Shown: in pieces, positions 1 to 9,714 of the stretch | Layout of the letters: every line of letters starts with the position of its first letter | Position numbering within the stretch: position 1 is the first letter of the stretch | Program-made: the position numbers and the translations under genes | NCBI GenBank assembly: GCA_010279815.1 | Contig: QEOQ01000658.1 | Coordinates: forward strand, 972,806 to 1,036,805 | DNA: 64,000 nt | From: Brachionus plicatilis | Taxonomy: Eukaryota > Rotifera > Eurotatoria > Ploima > Brachionidae | Direction of reading: 5' to 3' | Notes under the pieces: model-generated | Databases searched by the model: none | What the model was told of the DNA's origin: nothing | Seen by the model: the letters and a program-made list of their open reading frames with translations, nothing else

Positions 1-178
1 CGTTTGTTGATAGCTGGAAATTTTGATTTCTTTTAGATGATTTTGGAATTAGGTCTGAGAAAGGTTTGAATTCTTTAAGAAATCGAAATTTTGTAGATTC
101 GCTCACATTTCCACAAAGAGGACCAAGTTTGGAGGCCGCAAAAACCGGAAGAAAGTCAGATGCAACTTTTTCGTTCAT
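1..178 (-). CDS. N-terminal fragment of an unidentified protein (runs off the window)
   Basis: An open frame on the minus strand begins with ATG at 178 and stays open to the window edge, giving 59 residues that start MNEKVASDFLPVFAASKLGP. Base composition is clearly less A+T-rich than the flanking sequence (179-900), which suggests coding. A GTGAGC at about 107 could be a splice donor, but the frame also reads through it. I do not recognise the protein. The end at position 1 is artificial. Confidence 0.45.
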   Translation of the reverse strand, partial: MNEKVASDFLPVFAASKLGPLCGNVSESTKFRFLKEFKPFSDLIPKSSKRNQNFQLSTN

Positions 179-946
179 TTTAATTTTAAAGTAATTACAC
201 AAATTTATTATTTTAAAATCATTTAAATTAGGTAAATTCACTTTTAATTTCATAATTAAAATCTTGTGAAATTTATGATTTTTCTTATGATAAACTTAAA
301 ATTAGCCTATTTTTATAATTTATCTATATCTTGATTCATTTAAGACCTAAGTCTAAAATTTAAAATTTTTTTCAGAAATTTTCAATGATAAATTCGTTAT
401 TTAGCTAACTAAAAAATAAAATAACCTAAACTTTGAGCAAAAAAATTAATTATTTATTAAGGCCATTAAAGTTTATTTTACATTTGAACTCAGAATTGGT
501 TTAACTTTTTCTTATAATAATTTTTTTTCTTCTTGCATTAATCTTCAAGGACTCAAAAAAAATAATTATAATTTAAAATGAATAATTTATGAAGTTTCGG
601 CGAAAAAAAATATGCAAAAAATTTAAAAATCATCGATTGTTTAGGATATATTTTTTCAACTCTTTAAACTCTTAAATACCTTTTTTCAATCTTTAAGTTT
701 TAGATTTAAAAAAGGCATTTTTTAAGAATTTTATAATAATAAATTAATAATTTCCGTGATTTGAAAAAATTGTTCGATAATTCACGTTAATTATCTTAAA
801 ATCGTAAGTGAAAATATCCACGAATTTACGGGAATTTAGAATTATCGTAAAAGTTTGTCAAATTTCGAAAATTAGCATGAAAATAAGTGCCAAAATTTCT
901 TGAAAAAAATCCTTTTACTTTTAAAAGCATAAGCTTTTGGCTATCG
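179..946. other. A+T-rich intergenic stretch, no gene seen
   Basis: Poly-A and poly-T runs with stop codons in all frames. I see no ORF, RNA gene or clear repeat boundary. Confidence 0.5.
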
Positions 947-1768
947 GTTTTTTAATACCTCAAATTTATTAAAATTTACCTCAAATTTATTAAAATTTAC
1001 CTCAAATTTAATAAAAGACTATTTTTTTATTAAAAAAGTAGCAAAATATAAAAAAAGTATTCAAATAAAAAAAAATTACATCAATTTAAAAAAAAAGAAA
1101 GCAATTTCATTATAAAACCGCAAAAAGTTAATACTCACCTCTAAAAATAAAAAAAATTAACAATTATTACAATAAAAATATCTTTTTTTTTCATAATTAA
1201 GCCACATTTTTCACATGTTTTAGATTCATTATTTTGAGTAGATTCTTGATTGAATGTTTTTTGTTTTTTTTGATTATTAGGCACAACTTCGGTTAAATCA
1301 TCATCATCATAAGAGAGGCCTTTTGGATCTCCACCACCGCCAACTAAATCTGATGGTTGTATTATTAGAGCTGGTTTATTTTTTTCTGGGGCACCACGTT
1401 TACGATTCGGTTGAATTGGTAAATCCATAGCATGAATGTCAAATGCACATTTTTTTAGCCTTGCACATACTGCAATTTGATGATTACACTTGTAATCCTT
1501 TTGAAAAATGTGGCTTAATTATGAAAAAAAAAGATATTTTTATTGTGATAATTGTTAATTTTTTTTATTTTTAGAGGTGAGTATTAACTTTTTGCGGTTT
1601 TATAATGAAATTGCTTTCTTTTTTTTTAAATTGATGTAATTTTTTTTTATTTGAATACTTTTTTTATATTTTGCTACTTTTTTAATAAAAAAATAGTCTT
1701 TTATTAAATTTGAGGTAAATTTTAATAAATTTGAGGTAAATTTTAATAAATTTGAGGTACTAAAAAAC
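947..1768. mobile_element. Foldback element with about 266-bp inverted arms around a transposase remnant
   Basis: The arm 947-1212 is repeated in reverse complement at 1503-1768 with only one or two differences over most of its length. Near each tip the arm carries tandem copies of a 21-bp unit (CTCAAATTTATTAAAATTTAC-like). The 290-bp centre encodes the end of a MULE-type transposase on the minus strand, so this is probably an internally deleted Mutator-like element. I could not find a target duplication at the tips. The near identity of the arms suggests recent formation or gene conversion. Confidence 0.7.
1141..1510 (-). pseudogene. C-terminal fragment of a MULE-type transposase with SWIM-like zinc finger
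   Basis: Reading the minus strand from about 1510, the frame runs FFKKDYKCNHQIAVC and then CARLKKCAFDIHAMDLPIQP, followed by RKRGAPEKNKPAL. The Cys-x-His pattern followed by a basic RKRGxPxKxKxAL tail is typical of the SWIM zinc finger at the C-terminus of Mutator-like transposases. A later CEKCG pair falls at the arm boundary. There is no catalytic DDE core, so it cannot be functional alone. The in-frame ATG at 1428 lies downstream of the finger and is unlikely to be a real start. The family call is by pattern only. Confidence 0.5.
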
Positions 1769-2358
1769 TTTATTTCTAAGCTTTTCATATAGAAAAAATC
1801 TCTAATGACGTTTATAATAAAAGACTTTTGAAAAATCTTGATTAATTACACTGCATTTTTCCATATTATATTAGTAAAAGTATCAAAACAAAAATCTTCA
1901 ATAGATTTGCTGTTTATGAATTAATAAAAATAAATAATATTCCTCATGAGAGATAATTGAGAAAAAAATGAACCTACGGGCTACGCAGTTAAGAGTTTAT
2001 TTGGATTGTAGCCTTACGATTGTAATTTTTAATATTAAGAAATCATTAAGAAAAAATCTTTTTAGTTAAACATGATATGATTAAGCTTGTTTGATCAAAA
2101 ATTTTAAATATAGAGAAAAAATTGAAAAAAATTTTTATTTAAGTTGTCATTTTTATTTTTTTGTAATTTATCAGGACATATACACAATTTGAGATGTTTT
2201 TTTCTGTTTAATTTTCACCATTCACCTTTCTTTAACAAAATAAAAAATTTAGAAACTGTCTTTCAAATTTATTTCTGAAAAAACATTCTTTTAAAAAAAA
2301 AAATTTTAACCAGATATCTATATAAAACATTTTAAAATTGAATGAATATTCAAGAATA
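1769..2358. other. A+T-rich spacer, nothing recognised
   Basis: No ORF of note and no structured repeat. It separates the foldback element from the Tc1-like end. Confidence 0.4.
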
Positions 2359-2360
2359 TA

Positions 2361-2730
2361 TACAGTTTTGCACAAACGTTTAGACGCATACGCATTTTTT
2401 TTTAAACAAATAAATTATGTGCCAATTATTTACAGAATAGAAGGCTAGTAAGAATATTTCTGTTTTTTAATTTATTAATAAACATAATTAATTAAATAAA
2501 AATGCAAAAAAAACTAGACAGAAAAAAAAATAGCAGTATATATTTATTGAGAAAAATAGTGATAAAATTTCAAAGAAAAAAAAGTTGCACAAAAGTTTAG
2601 ACGCATATTAATTTTTAGTATTTAAAATGACCACCTTTTGCATCATAATAAGCACGAATGCGTTTAGGCATTGATTCAATTAATTTTTTCACATAATCAT
2701 CAGGTACATTTAGCCATTTCTTCAGAAGAG
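2361..2730 (-). mobile_element. 3' end of a Tc1-like transposon (IR/DR type)
   Basis: The minus strand at 2615-2729 encodes KKWLNVPDDYVKKLIESMPK and then RIRAYYDAKGGHFKY with a stop, which is the conserved end of Tc1-like transposases (W..P, SMP.R, GG.Y). Downstream of the stop, the motif GCACAAACGTTTAGACGCAT occurs at 2370 and, with one change, at 2587. Two direct repeats about 217 bp apart are the IR/DR arrangement of Tc1-like terminal repeats. The end sits next to TACAG at 2361. The rest of the transposase and the opposite end are missing, so the copy is dead. Confidence 0.75.
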
Positions 2731-3126
2731 TTAATTTTATTTACTTTTGTTTTATGTTAAAAAATGATTTAAAAATATAATTTAAGGATAAATTTTGAAA
2801 TTTTTTGAAATTTAATTACAAACGTTGGAAAAATTAAATTAATAAAATAAAAAGCTTTTTTTAAATTTATTCCGTCTTATTATTATTTAAATTTTGATAG
2901 ATAAAGAAAATAAAAATAAAGCAAACTAACAAAACTCAAAATCATTATTTAATTAAACTAATATTATAATACGATATTATAATTCGTACAAACGTAAGTT
3001 TAACTATTTGTTTTTACAAATTTTAGCATTGAATGACTTAGAGTTAAGTAATTTTATCGTTTGTTTAAATATTTATTTCGAAAAAAGAATTCAAAATTAC
3101 CAAGTGATTTATTTATATACTAAAAA

Positions 3127-3245
3127 GGGGTAAAACCGATCAACTATGATACCGTATATTTAATCTCAAATTGTTTATCTCTTTTAGAATAAAATATGAT
3201 GTTAACTATAACATTTTGTAGAGGAATAAAACCTCTATATATTTA
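3127..3245. repeat. Dispersed repeat, copy 1 (partner at 48431-48560)
   Basis: The segment starts GGTAAAACCGATCAACTATG, passes GTATATTTAATC and ACATTTTGTAGAGGAA, and ends AAACCTCTA. The copy near 48.4 kb shares the start, the GCATTTTGTAGAGGAA block and the end in the same order and orientation, with scattered differences. I see no coding capacity. It may be a decayed short element. Confidence 0.6.
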
Positions 3246-3368
3246 ACCTAGAAAGAAAATGATTTGAATGATCAGTGATCAATAATCACATATTTTGTGA
3301 TCAAAACGTGCCTTTATGGTTCCGACAATTAACTTTCATGTTATTTTTAACTTCATCTTTTTTATAAA

Positions 3369-4005
3369 TAACTGCACAAAGAGGGTGAAACAATGAGTGA
3401 CAAAAAATTGATTGCTGAGTTGTTTAATGATCAGTTTGATTCCGTCTTTAATAAAGAACCCAATGATACTTTGCCTTTTTTTCCTTTACGTTCTTGCTCT
3501 TTTTTCGATATTGAGAAAGTCATGTGTGAGCATAACGAGGATCTTACTAATGTTTTAACTTCAAGAGAATAATCTTATAATTGGAAGTCAGAATGGATTA
3601 GTTTCAAAGAGAGAATTTCATAAAATTTTGCGTTAGTTGATTAATGTTATAAAAAAGGAAACTCAGTTTAAATTGGTAAATAAACACGCCTGTACATGAG
3701 AAATTTTAATCAACTATAATAAGCGTATCAAGTCAAGTAGGTTTGTAACACGATACGCTTGATATGATCACTACTGATTTGGCAAAAGGTAACAGTGTAG
3801 ATGAAATACTATGAGACTTCTAAAAGGCTTTTGATACTGTACCGCATCAAAGACTTATTGATAAACTAAGTGGTTATGAGTTAGGTTAGATAATAGTAAG
3901 GTGGATCGAAGACTTTTTGAGTATGAGGACTCAGCGAGTTGTTCTTGGTGATGGAGTTTCTAGATGGTCAGAGGTGCTGAGTGGAGTTCCACAAGGTAAA
4001 TGGTG
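3369..4005 (+). pseudogene. Decayed non-LTR retrotransposon reverse transcriptase
   Basis: Fragments of a LINE RT can be read in shifting frames. Near 3392 is MSDKKLIAELFNDQFDSVFN, the usual lead-in to the RT domain. Near 3815-3860 are KAFDTVPHQRLIDKL and then WIEDFLSMRTQRVVLGDG, RT blocks 2-3. At 3970 is LSGVPQGKW, the block-4 VPQG motif. Many stops and indels interrupt it. It resembles the decayed RT at 50.0 kb and stops abruptly after VPQG. Confidence 0.65.
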
Positions 4006-4194
4006 ACATGCTTTTAAATAACTTTTTCCAATATTTAAGTCTCTAAACTTTTACTAATTGACTGCCTATCTTTTTCCAATTCAAGATTAGAAACATAAAT
4101 TCGATTGTCCACTGTTAAATCTCTTTCCATATTCTTGTAGTAATTTTAATTTTAAATACGATAAAAAAAATTATTCATTTTGAATTAAAAATGA

Positions 4195-4688
4195 CCAAAA
4201 TAAATTCATCTAAAAAAGAGGCCCTAAGAATTCGCGTGTACGGGTTTTTTACGTAAAAATAGATCACTTGGAAAGATATTCACTGTGAGTCATTTTATGG
4301 CAGAAAAAATTCCAAGGAGTAATGTTTACCTAATTTTAAAACGTAGTGAATATTTTTCAGAAGCAAGGATCTGGTCAAACACCGAAAAAAATGACTAAAG
4401 TACAACTCAACAGGCTAAAAATGGCTTTTGATCACAAAGACAACATCAGTCAGCGTCAAGCAGCCTAAAAACAGAGATATAAGCAAGCAAATGGTCTCAA
4501 AATTGCTGAAGAAGCTTCAAATAGCACCTAGAAAAAAGATGAAAATCCCTGACCGAACCGAAACGCAAAAAAAAGTAGCTAGAGTTAAATGTAGACATTA
4601 GTTTTTAAAAAATCCAAATATTTCCTGGATTTTAGACAATGAATCCTATTACACTCTCAGTCATGGTAAAATCAATGGAAATGATAAT
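4195..4688 (+). pseudogene. Decayed mariner/Tc-type transposase
   Basis: Broken frames give SHFMAEKIPRSNVYLILKR, then GSGQTPKKMTKVQLNRLK, NISQRQAA, a frame change to SKQMVSKLLKKLQIAPRKKM, RTETQKKVARVKCRH and ISWILDNESYYTLSHG. This order (helix-turn-helix, GSG linker, paired HTH with RQAA, then the first catalytic Asp block) matches mariner-like transposases. Stops and at least one frameshift make it a pseudogene. The sequence switches directly to a LINE at about 4690, which suggests that element inserted here. Confidence 0.6.
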
Positions 4689-4691
4689 GGC

Positions 4692-5848
4692 CTCTGCATA
4701 TAAACGACTCAATAATATTCGAAGAACAAGCAATTTGGCTTCTTAACTGGTTGAAGCACCACCGATGCATTGATTATGGTATTAGATGAATGGGGAAAAG
4801 CTATAGACAGTGGGGACCAGAAGGTGATAGGAATTTTCTTCGACTTCGCCAAGGCATTCGACTTAGTTGACCATGAGCGACTCATTATCAAGATCGAGTC
4901 TATGCTTCCTCAATGGCTAATCACTTGGATTGCAACTTGGCTGTCACATCGTAAGCAACGAGTTGTCTACAGAGGTAAGGCAACAAAATGGCGAGATGTA
5001 CGTGCTTGTGTTATTCAGGGCAGTGTCCTTGGACCTATCCTATTCCTCCTCTTCATACTCGACATCAATGAGTACCTGCCTTTTGGAGTTGAGTTACTAA
5101 AGTACGCCGACGACATCCTAACTTACATTGTAGGAAACACATTTGGCAACATCCCTCAAGAGTTGATGCCGTTCAACGCTGGTGTGTTGATAATAAGATG
5201 CGCTTAAACGTGGGCAAGTGCAAAGTAATCTTCATTAATCCCCCGCGCGTACTCGGCTCAAGAGTTCCTACTGTTTATTTGCTCGGCCAAATGCTTGAGA
5301 CAGTCAAGTCCTATAAATATCTCGGCTTTGAGCTTTCTGACTCGCTCGACCTCGATCTCCAATGGAGACGTGTACGCCCAATTGTCAACCCTGTCGAGTT
5401 CTTTCTCAAGCAGCTTAAACTCAATGGCTGGTCTACGCCGATGCTCATTTGTGTATACCGAGCATATTGTCTCAGCCACTTTACGTACAGCGCCGTAATG
5501 CTTACTTCAACCTCTGCTGCTGCTAAGTGTGAGAAGAACGCTTTCAACTCCCATTTATGGCGAATCATGGGAATCGATGATCATACTGCAGACTCTTACA
5601 AACTCCTCCCAATCGCCGAGTTTATAGACCATGTCTGCGAACAAACACATAATAGAATTCTGGCTGACCCAAACCATCCCATTACATCATGTAAACCACG
5701 CAACCTTCGCTTGAACGCACGCTTCCCTTTCCAAACAAGAAAAGCAAACAAGGCTGCTTATCACAACAGCTTCTTACAGAAGTTCCTTCGAAAACTTCGC
5801 AACGATTCCAACAGCAAAAACGCGAGAGCTAGTCTCTATCTTGTTTAA
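4692..5848 (+). pseudogene. 5'-truncated LINE: reverse transcriptase and C-terminal region
   Basis: The frame begins KQFGFLTG, then an in-frame TGA where a Cys codon is expected, then STTDALIMVLDEW, FFDFAKAFDLVDHERL, VIQGSVLGPILFLLF and the catalytic YADD at about 5104. A one-base shift near 5185 is needed to continue as NKMRLNVGKCKVIFIN, KYLGFELSDSL and a C-terminal region ending at 5848. The base composition is distinctly less A+T-rich than the surroundings. With one stop and one frameshift it looks recently inactivated. It follows mariner sequence directly. Confidence 0.8.
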
Positions 5849-6758
5849 TCATATAACTAGTTTATAATTTATAATTTATATTTTTGTAGCAATTTACGAT
5901 ATGTCTGACAGTTCTTTCTTTATATTTTAATAACAATTATTTTACAATTTGATTTAATTCTCAAATCAATAATTTTTAATCAATAAAACGTTTGAAACTC
6001 ATATTCTCTCAAATTTCGTTTTTTTTTTATAAATATTAAAGTAGTTATGAACTTTTAAAGTTCGTCTCGATTTTATTTTGTCACCCGCTATTAGTCAATA
6101 AATAATTTTAAATTCAAACAAGTTTTGCTAAAATAAGCTCGTCATTATTATTGCTTGTTTCCATAACCCCTCATAGCCAAAAAATAAGTAAGAAAATTTA
6201 CATAATTAAATAATTTGAGATTTGAATAGTCACAACAAATAAAAGGTCACATAATTTTTTTAAAGACAAAAAATAGGTGAATATAATAAAAAAAGTTCGT
6301 CTATTTTTTTGTTCACGTATAGGTGAACATTTGTTCACATTTTGCAATATCTTTTAATTTTTTTATTTTATTTTATTTTTTGCATATACTATTATTTTTC
6401 CTGACCAATCCAAACCTCAAGAGTTAAAACTTTGTTTTGAAAAATCATACACTATGTTGATTTTCTATATACACCTGTCTGATTCTTTAGCTCGTTCCTC
6501 CCAATGCAAAAATAAAAATAAAAACAAAAATTAAATTGCAAAAATAAAAATTAAAAAGTATTGACTTAAAATTACTTGAAACTTTTACCAATTTAAATCA
6601 ATGTGATGAAAATTTTTTAACTAACAATCAAAATGCTTTGCAAATTTTTTCAAATAATTCAAGTCAAGTTTTTTAAATTACATTATTACACAAATTTATT
6701 TATGATTAAATTTATGAATTTTTTTATCAAAAATTTAGATCTGAATTGTTATTTTGGA
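5849..6758. other. Intergenic, no gene seen; includes upstream region of APIP
   Basis: A+T-rich sequence with several AATAAA motifs near 5980-6000 that could serve as polyadenylation signals. I see no additional ORF or structured RNA. Confidence 0.4.
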
Positions 6759-7790
6759 ATGTCTTTAACTAATACATCTGATAATCAATTAAATGATAAA
6801 GTACATCATTATTTTTACAATAAAAAAAGTAAAAATTATTTCTTTTATTCAGGAACACCCGCGAAATTTGATCCCTGAACTTTTACGTCTATTTTATTCT
6901 CTCGATTGGGTAATAACCAAATAAATATTTTTCAAAATAATTTTTTAATTTATGCATTATAGGTAACTGGTACCGGTGGTGGAATAACCATAAAGCATAA
7001 GTAAACTTGGCCTTATTTAAGCCAAGTTTTTTTTTATCTTGTTTAAATTTAAGTGATGATATTTACATTGCACCTTCTGGAGTACACAAAGAGCGTGTCC
7101 AGGTGATAATTAGAAATTAGGAAAATATTTAAATTAAAAAATTGATTATCTCATTCAGCCTGAAGATTTATATGTCCAAAGACTAAACGGAGAGCTAATC
7201 TATGAACCACCAGCTGAAAAAAAATACAAACCAAGTCAATGTACTCCATTGTTTATGAATGCTTATTTGATGAGAAATGCTGGAGCTGTTATTCACACTC
7301 ATTCTAAAAATTGTGTAATGGCAACGCTCTTGTATCCTGAGTCAACTTTTCGAATAACTCATCAAGAAATGATTAAAGGAATTCGAAAATGCACAATGGG
7401 TACTCAAAAATCCTAAAATTAAAAAATGAATTTTCTTAAAATTTAATGTTAGGAGGGTATTATAGATATGATGAAGAGCTTGTCATACCGATTGTTGAAA
7501 ATACTCCATTTGAAGAAGATTTGAAGGTAATGATATAATTTTTATAAACAGAAAAATAAAATTATAAATTTGGTTTCTAGGATCGAATGGCAAGAGCCAT
7601 GGAAGACTATCCTGATTCATGTGCTGTTTTAGTTAGAAGGCATGGTATTTATGTGTGGGGTCCTACTTGGCAATCGGCTAAGTCAATGTGTGAATGTTAT
7701 GATTACTTGTGCGAAATCGCAGTCAAAATGAAACAAGCTGGAATGGATCCAACAGTTGCACCAACGATTCCAAAAAATGCTTATATTTAA
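6759..7790 (+). CDS. APIP: Methylthioribulose-1-phosphate dehydratase (APIP/MtnB)
   Basis: This cytosolic class II aldolase-fold enzyme dehydrates methylthioribulose-1-phosphate in the methionine salvage pathway. I read seven exons: 6759-6800, 6853-6909, 6963-7000, 7054-7102, 7159-7399, 7453-7526 and 7581-7790. All joins are GT-AG and in phase, giving about 236 residues against about 242 in human APIP. Conserved blocks in order are [49 protein letters not shown] (zinc-binding His pair), [26 protein letters not shown] and [14 protein letters not shown] (third metal His). The ATG at 6759 is chosen because exon 1 joins directly to [10 protein letters not shown]. The gene appears intact. Confidence 0.95.
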
Positions 7791-8365
7791 TTTTTACAAA
7801 TTAAATAAAAAATTTCAAAATTTTTTCAATGAATATATTTTTTATTGTAGATAGATATTAAACCGTATTTTATTATTTAGCTCTTAATGGACTCGATAGT
7901 ATTGACCAATTTTCATAATCTTTTTAAAGGAAAAATTGCTCCATATAATGTTGTAAATCAAATTGACAATTTGAGCTAATTATTAAATTTATTAAGATTT
8001 AATTTATTAATATTGAAATCTTTTAAATTAAAAAAAAGAGTTTTTAAAAAAATTTAATCAAAGTTTAAATTTAATAAAATATAAAATTTAAATAAACTTT
8101 ATTCGATTTAAAAACCATTAAATATACAAAAAAAAATGAAACAAAATTTATTGAAATAATCTTTAAATTAAAATTACTTTAATAATTGGTCTTTGTTCGA
8201 CTCTATGTGAACAAAAGCGATAACTAAAATTATTTCTTGATCACCTAATAATTTTTTCTATACAATCTATTTTAAAATATTAATTTGTGTTGAATTAAAA
8301 AAAAAGTATATTTTAGCTTTAGCAAAGTATTATTTGAAATAAAATTTCAATTCACATTAAATTTT
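7791..8365. other. Intergenic, nothing recognised
   Basis: Downstream of APIP the sequence returns to A+T-rich text with no ORF. Confidence 0.4.
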
Positions 8366-8373
8366 ATTTCACC

Positions 8374-8470
8374 GGTAGAAGCGGCCGAAGAGGCTGCATT
8401 AGCTGCCAAAAATTCTGTAATCAAGCACTCAAATCCAGTGTTCTGTACTGTTGGTGGTGAATTTATGAAG
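8374..8470 (+). other. Possible orphan exon
   Basis: A short block of markedly lower A+T content reads PVEAAEEAALAAKNSVIKHS and continues NPVFCTVGGEFMK in one open frame. The composition and the Ala/Glu-rich start look coding, but I found no partner exon and no recognisable family. It could be a gene fragment or the remains of a pseudogene. Confidence 0.3.
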
Positions 8471-8753
8471 ATAGAAAGTTTATTAAATTTTATATGTCAA
8501 AGTAACAAACCAAATATTTTTTTTCAATTTTGTTTTATATATAGAAAAAACTTTTTGCTTTAGACCTTAATGGATTTTAGAAAAAACTATATTTTGAAAT
8601 TAAAAATTTTTGAACACAAAGATTTTCATTTTTTTTAAAAATATTTTGTTTTTTTTATCAAAAAAAAATCGAATTATTGTTTGAATTTTCAAATAAAAGC
8701 TTAATTTTTTTTTTTTTGATAAAAAAACAAAAAATTTAAAAAAAAATAAAATT

Positions 8754-8800
8754 TACTTCTCCAAAAAAGGAGGTTAATTTAATTGACAAATAAATATATG
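8754..8800 (+). repeat. LINE 3' tail (hairpin class A)
   Basis: TACTTCTCC, a short loop, then GGAGGTTAATTTAATTG, followed by AAATAAATA. This is the same 3' end as the LINE copies at 45.9-48.4 kb. It has no RT sequence upstream, so it is either very strongly 5'-truncated or a short derivative. Confidence 0.6.
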
Positions 8801-9012
8801 TTTTTTTTTCTTGGCGATTTATTTTCAAATTCAAGTGAATAGATCGACAAAAATCGAATCGATTTTCAAATTAATTTTTATATTTTTTTGATTTTATTTG
8901 CACTATTTTCATTTTAGATTTGGCTATAAATTAAAGAAAAAATACTTTTTTTTATGAAAATTTATTTAATTTTATTAAAAAAAATGTTCAATTTCAAATA
9001 AAAAACTCGAGC

Positions 9013-9290
9013 TCATTCATTTGATTTATATAGGCTTTGATAAATTTTAAAACTATTTCGAAGCAGTTTTATCAATAAAATATTTGACAATTGTTGCTCA
9101 AAGGTTGCCAAATCTCGATTAAAATTGAAATTTTCCACGCATTTAAAAAGCGTCGCGCTTTGTTTAATCGTTTGCAAAGTCTTTAATTCTAGCAAAGTTT
9201 GTGTAAAATATATTAAAAATACCTAAGCAAATTTTTGATAGTAATATGATGGGTTTGATTGATATTTCTTCCTGCAAATTAACAATTTTT
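9013..9290 (-). CDS. Possible small unidentified protein, two exons
   Basis: The minus strand reads LSTKEKIVNLQEEISIKPII LLSKICL, then a GT-AG intron of about 34 nt (9189-9222), then ELKTLQTIKQSATLFKCVEN and on to a stop at 9013. The join is in phase and the segment is less A+T-rich than its flanks. The upstream part has an in-frame stop near 9290 and no clear initiating ATG, so a first exon is missing or this is a relic. Predicted mostly helical; no family recognised. Confidence 0.3.
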
Positions 9291-9590
9291 TCTTTTGTTG
9301 ATAGTTTTCATCCATTATTATCTTGGCAAATAGCGCCTAATGATTGTTTAAAATCTATCAATTAAAACAAAACAAAGTAAACACAAAAAATATATCTTGT
9401 AATGCTTAAATTTTGCTAAATTCTCTTAACAAGTTAAGATTTTTCTAAGGAACAACCAAGTCTCGGCTTTTCCACTCAATTAGATAGCACGTTTTTTTTT
9501 TTTGTTGACTAAAAACTAAAATTAATTTTCATTATAAACAAAAACAAACTATTCCATGCCACAAAGTCATCTAAAGCGCAAAAATATTTG

Positions 9591-9620
9591 ATGCATAAAC
9601 ACTGATGATCATATATAAAT
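9591..9620 (+). promoter_or_regulatory. Candidate promoter: octamer-like site and TATA box
   Basis: ATGCATAA at 9591 resembles a POU octamer, and TATATAAAT at 9612-9620 is a strong TATA box 95 bp upstream of the ATG at 9715. The same combination precedes the second glutamine-rich gene at 15.5 kb. Confidence 0.5.
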
Positions 9621-9714
9621 ATCACATTTGTCAATTACTACCAACCATCAATAAATTTTACAATTTTATTAAAATTTTACAATCTATCAAAGGTTTTAAA
9701 AATCTAACTCAAAA

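Noticed and set aside
5258..5568. Three ORFs overlapping the LINE RT
   Set aside because: Other-frame shadows of the RT C-terminal coding region.
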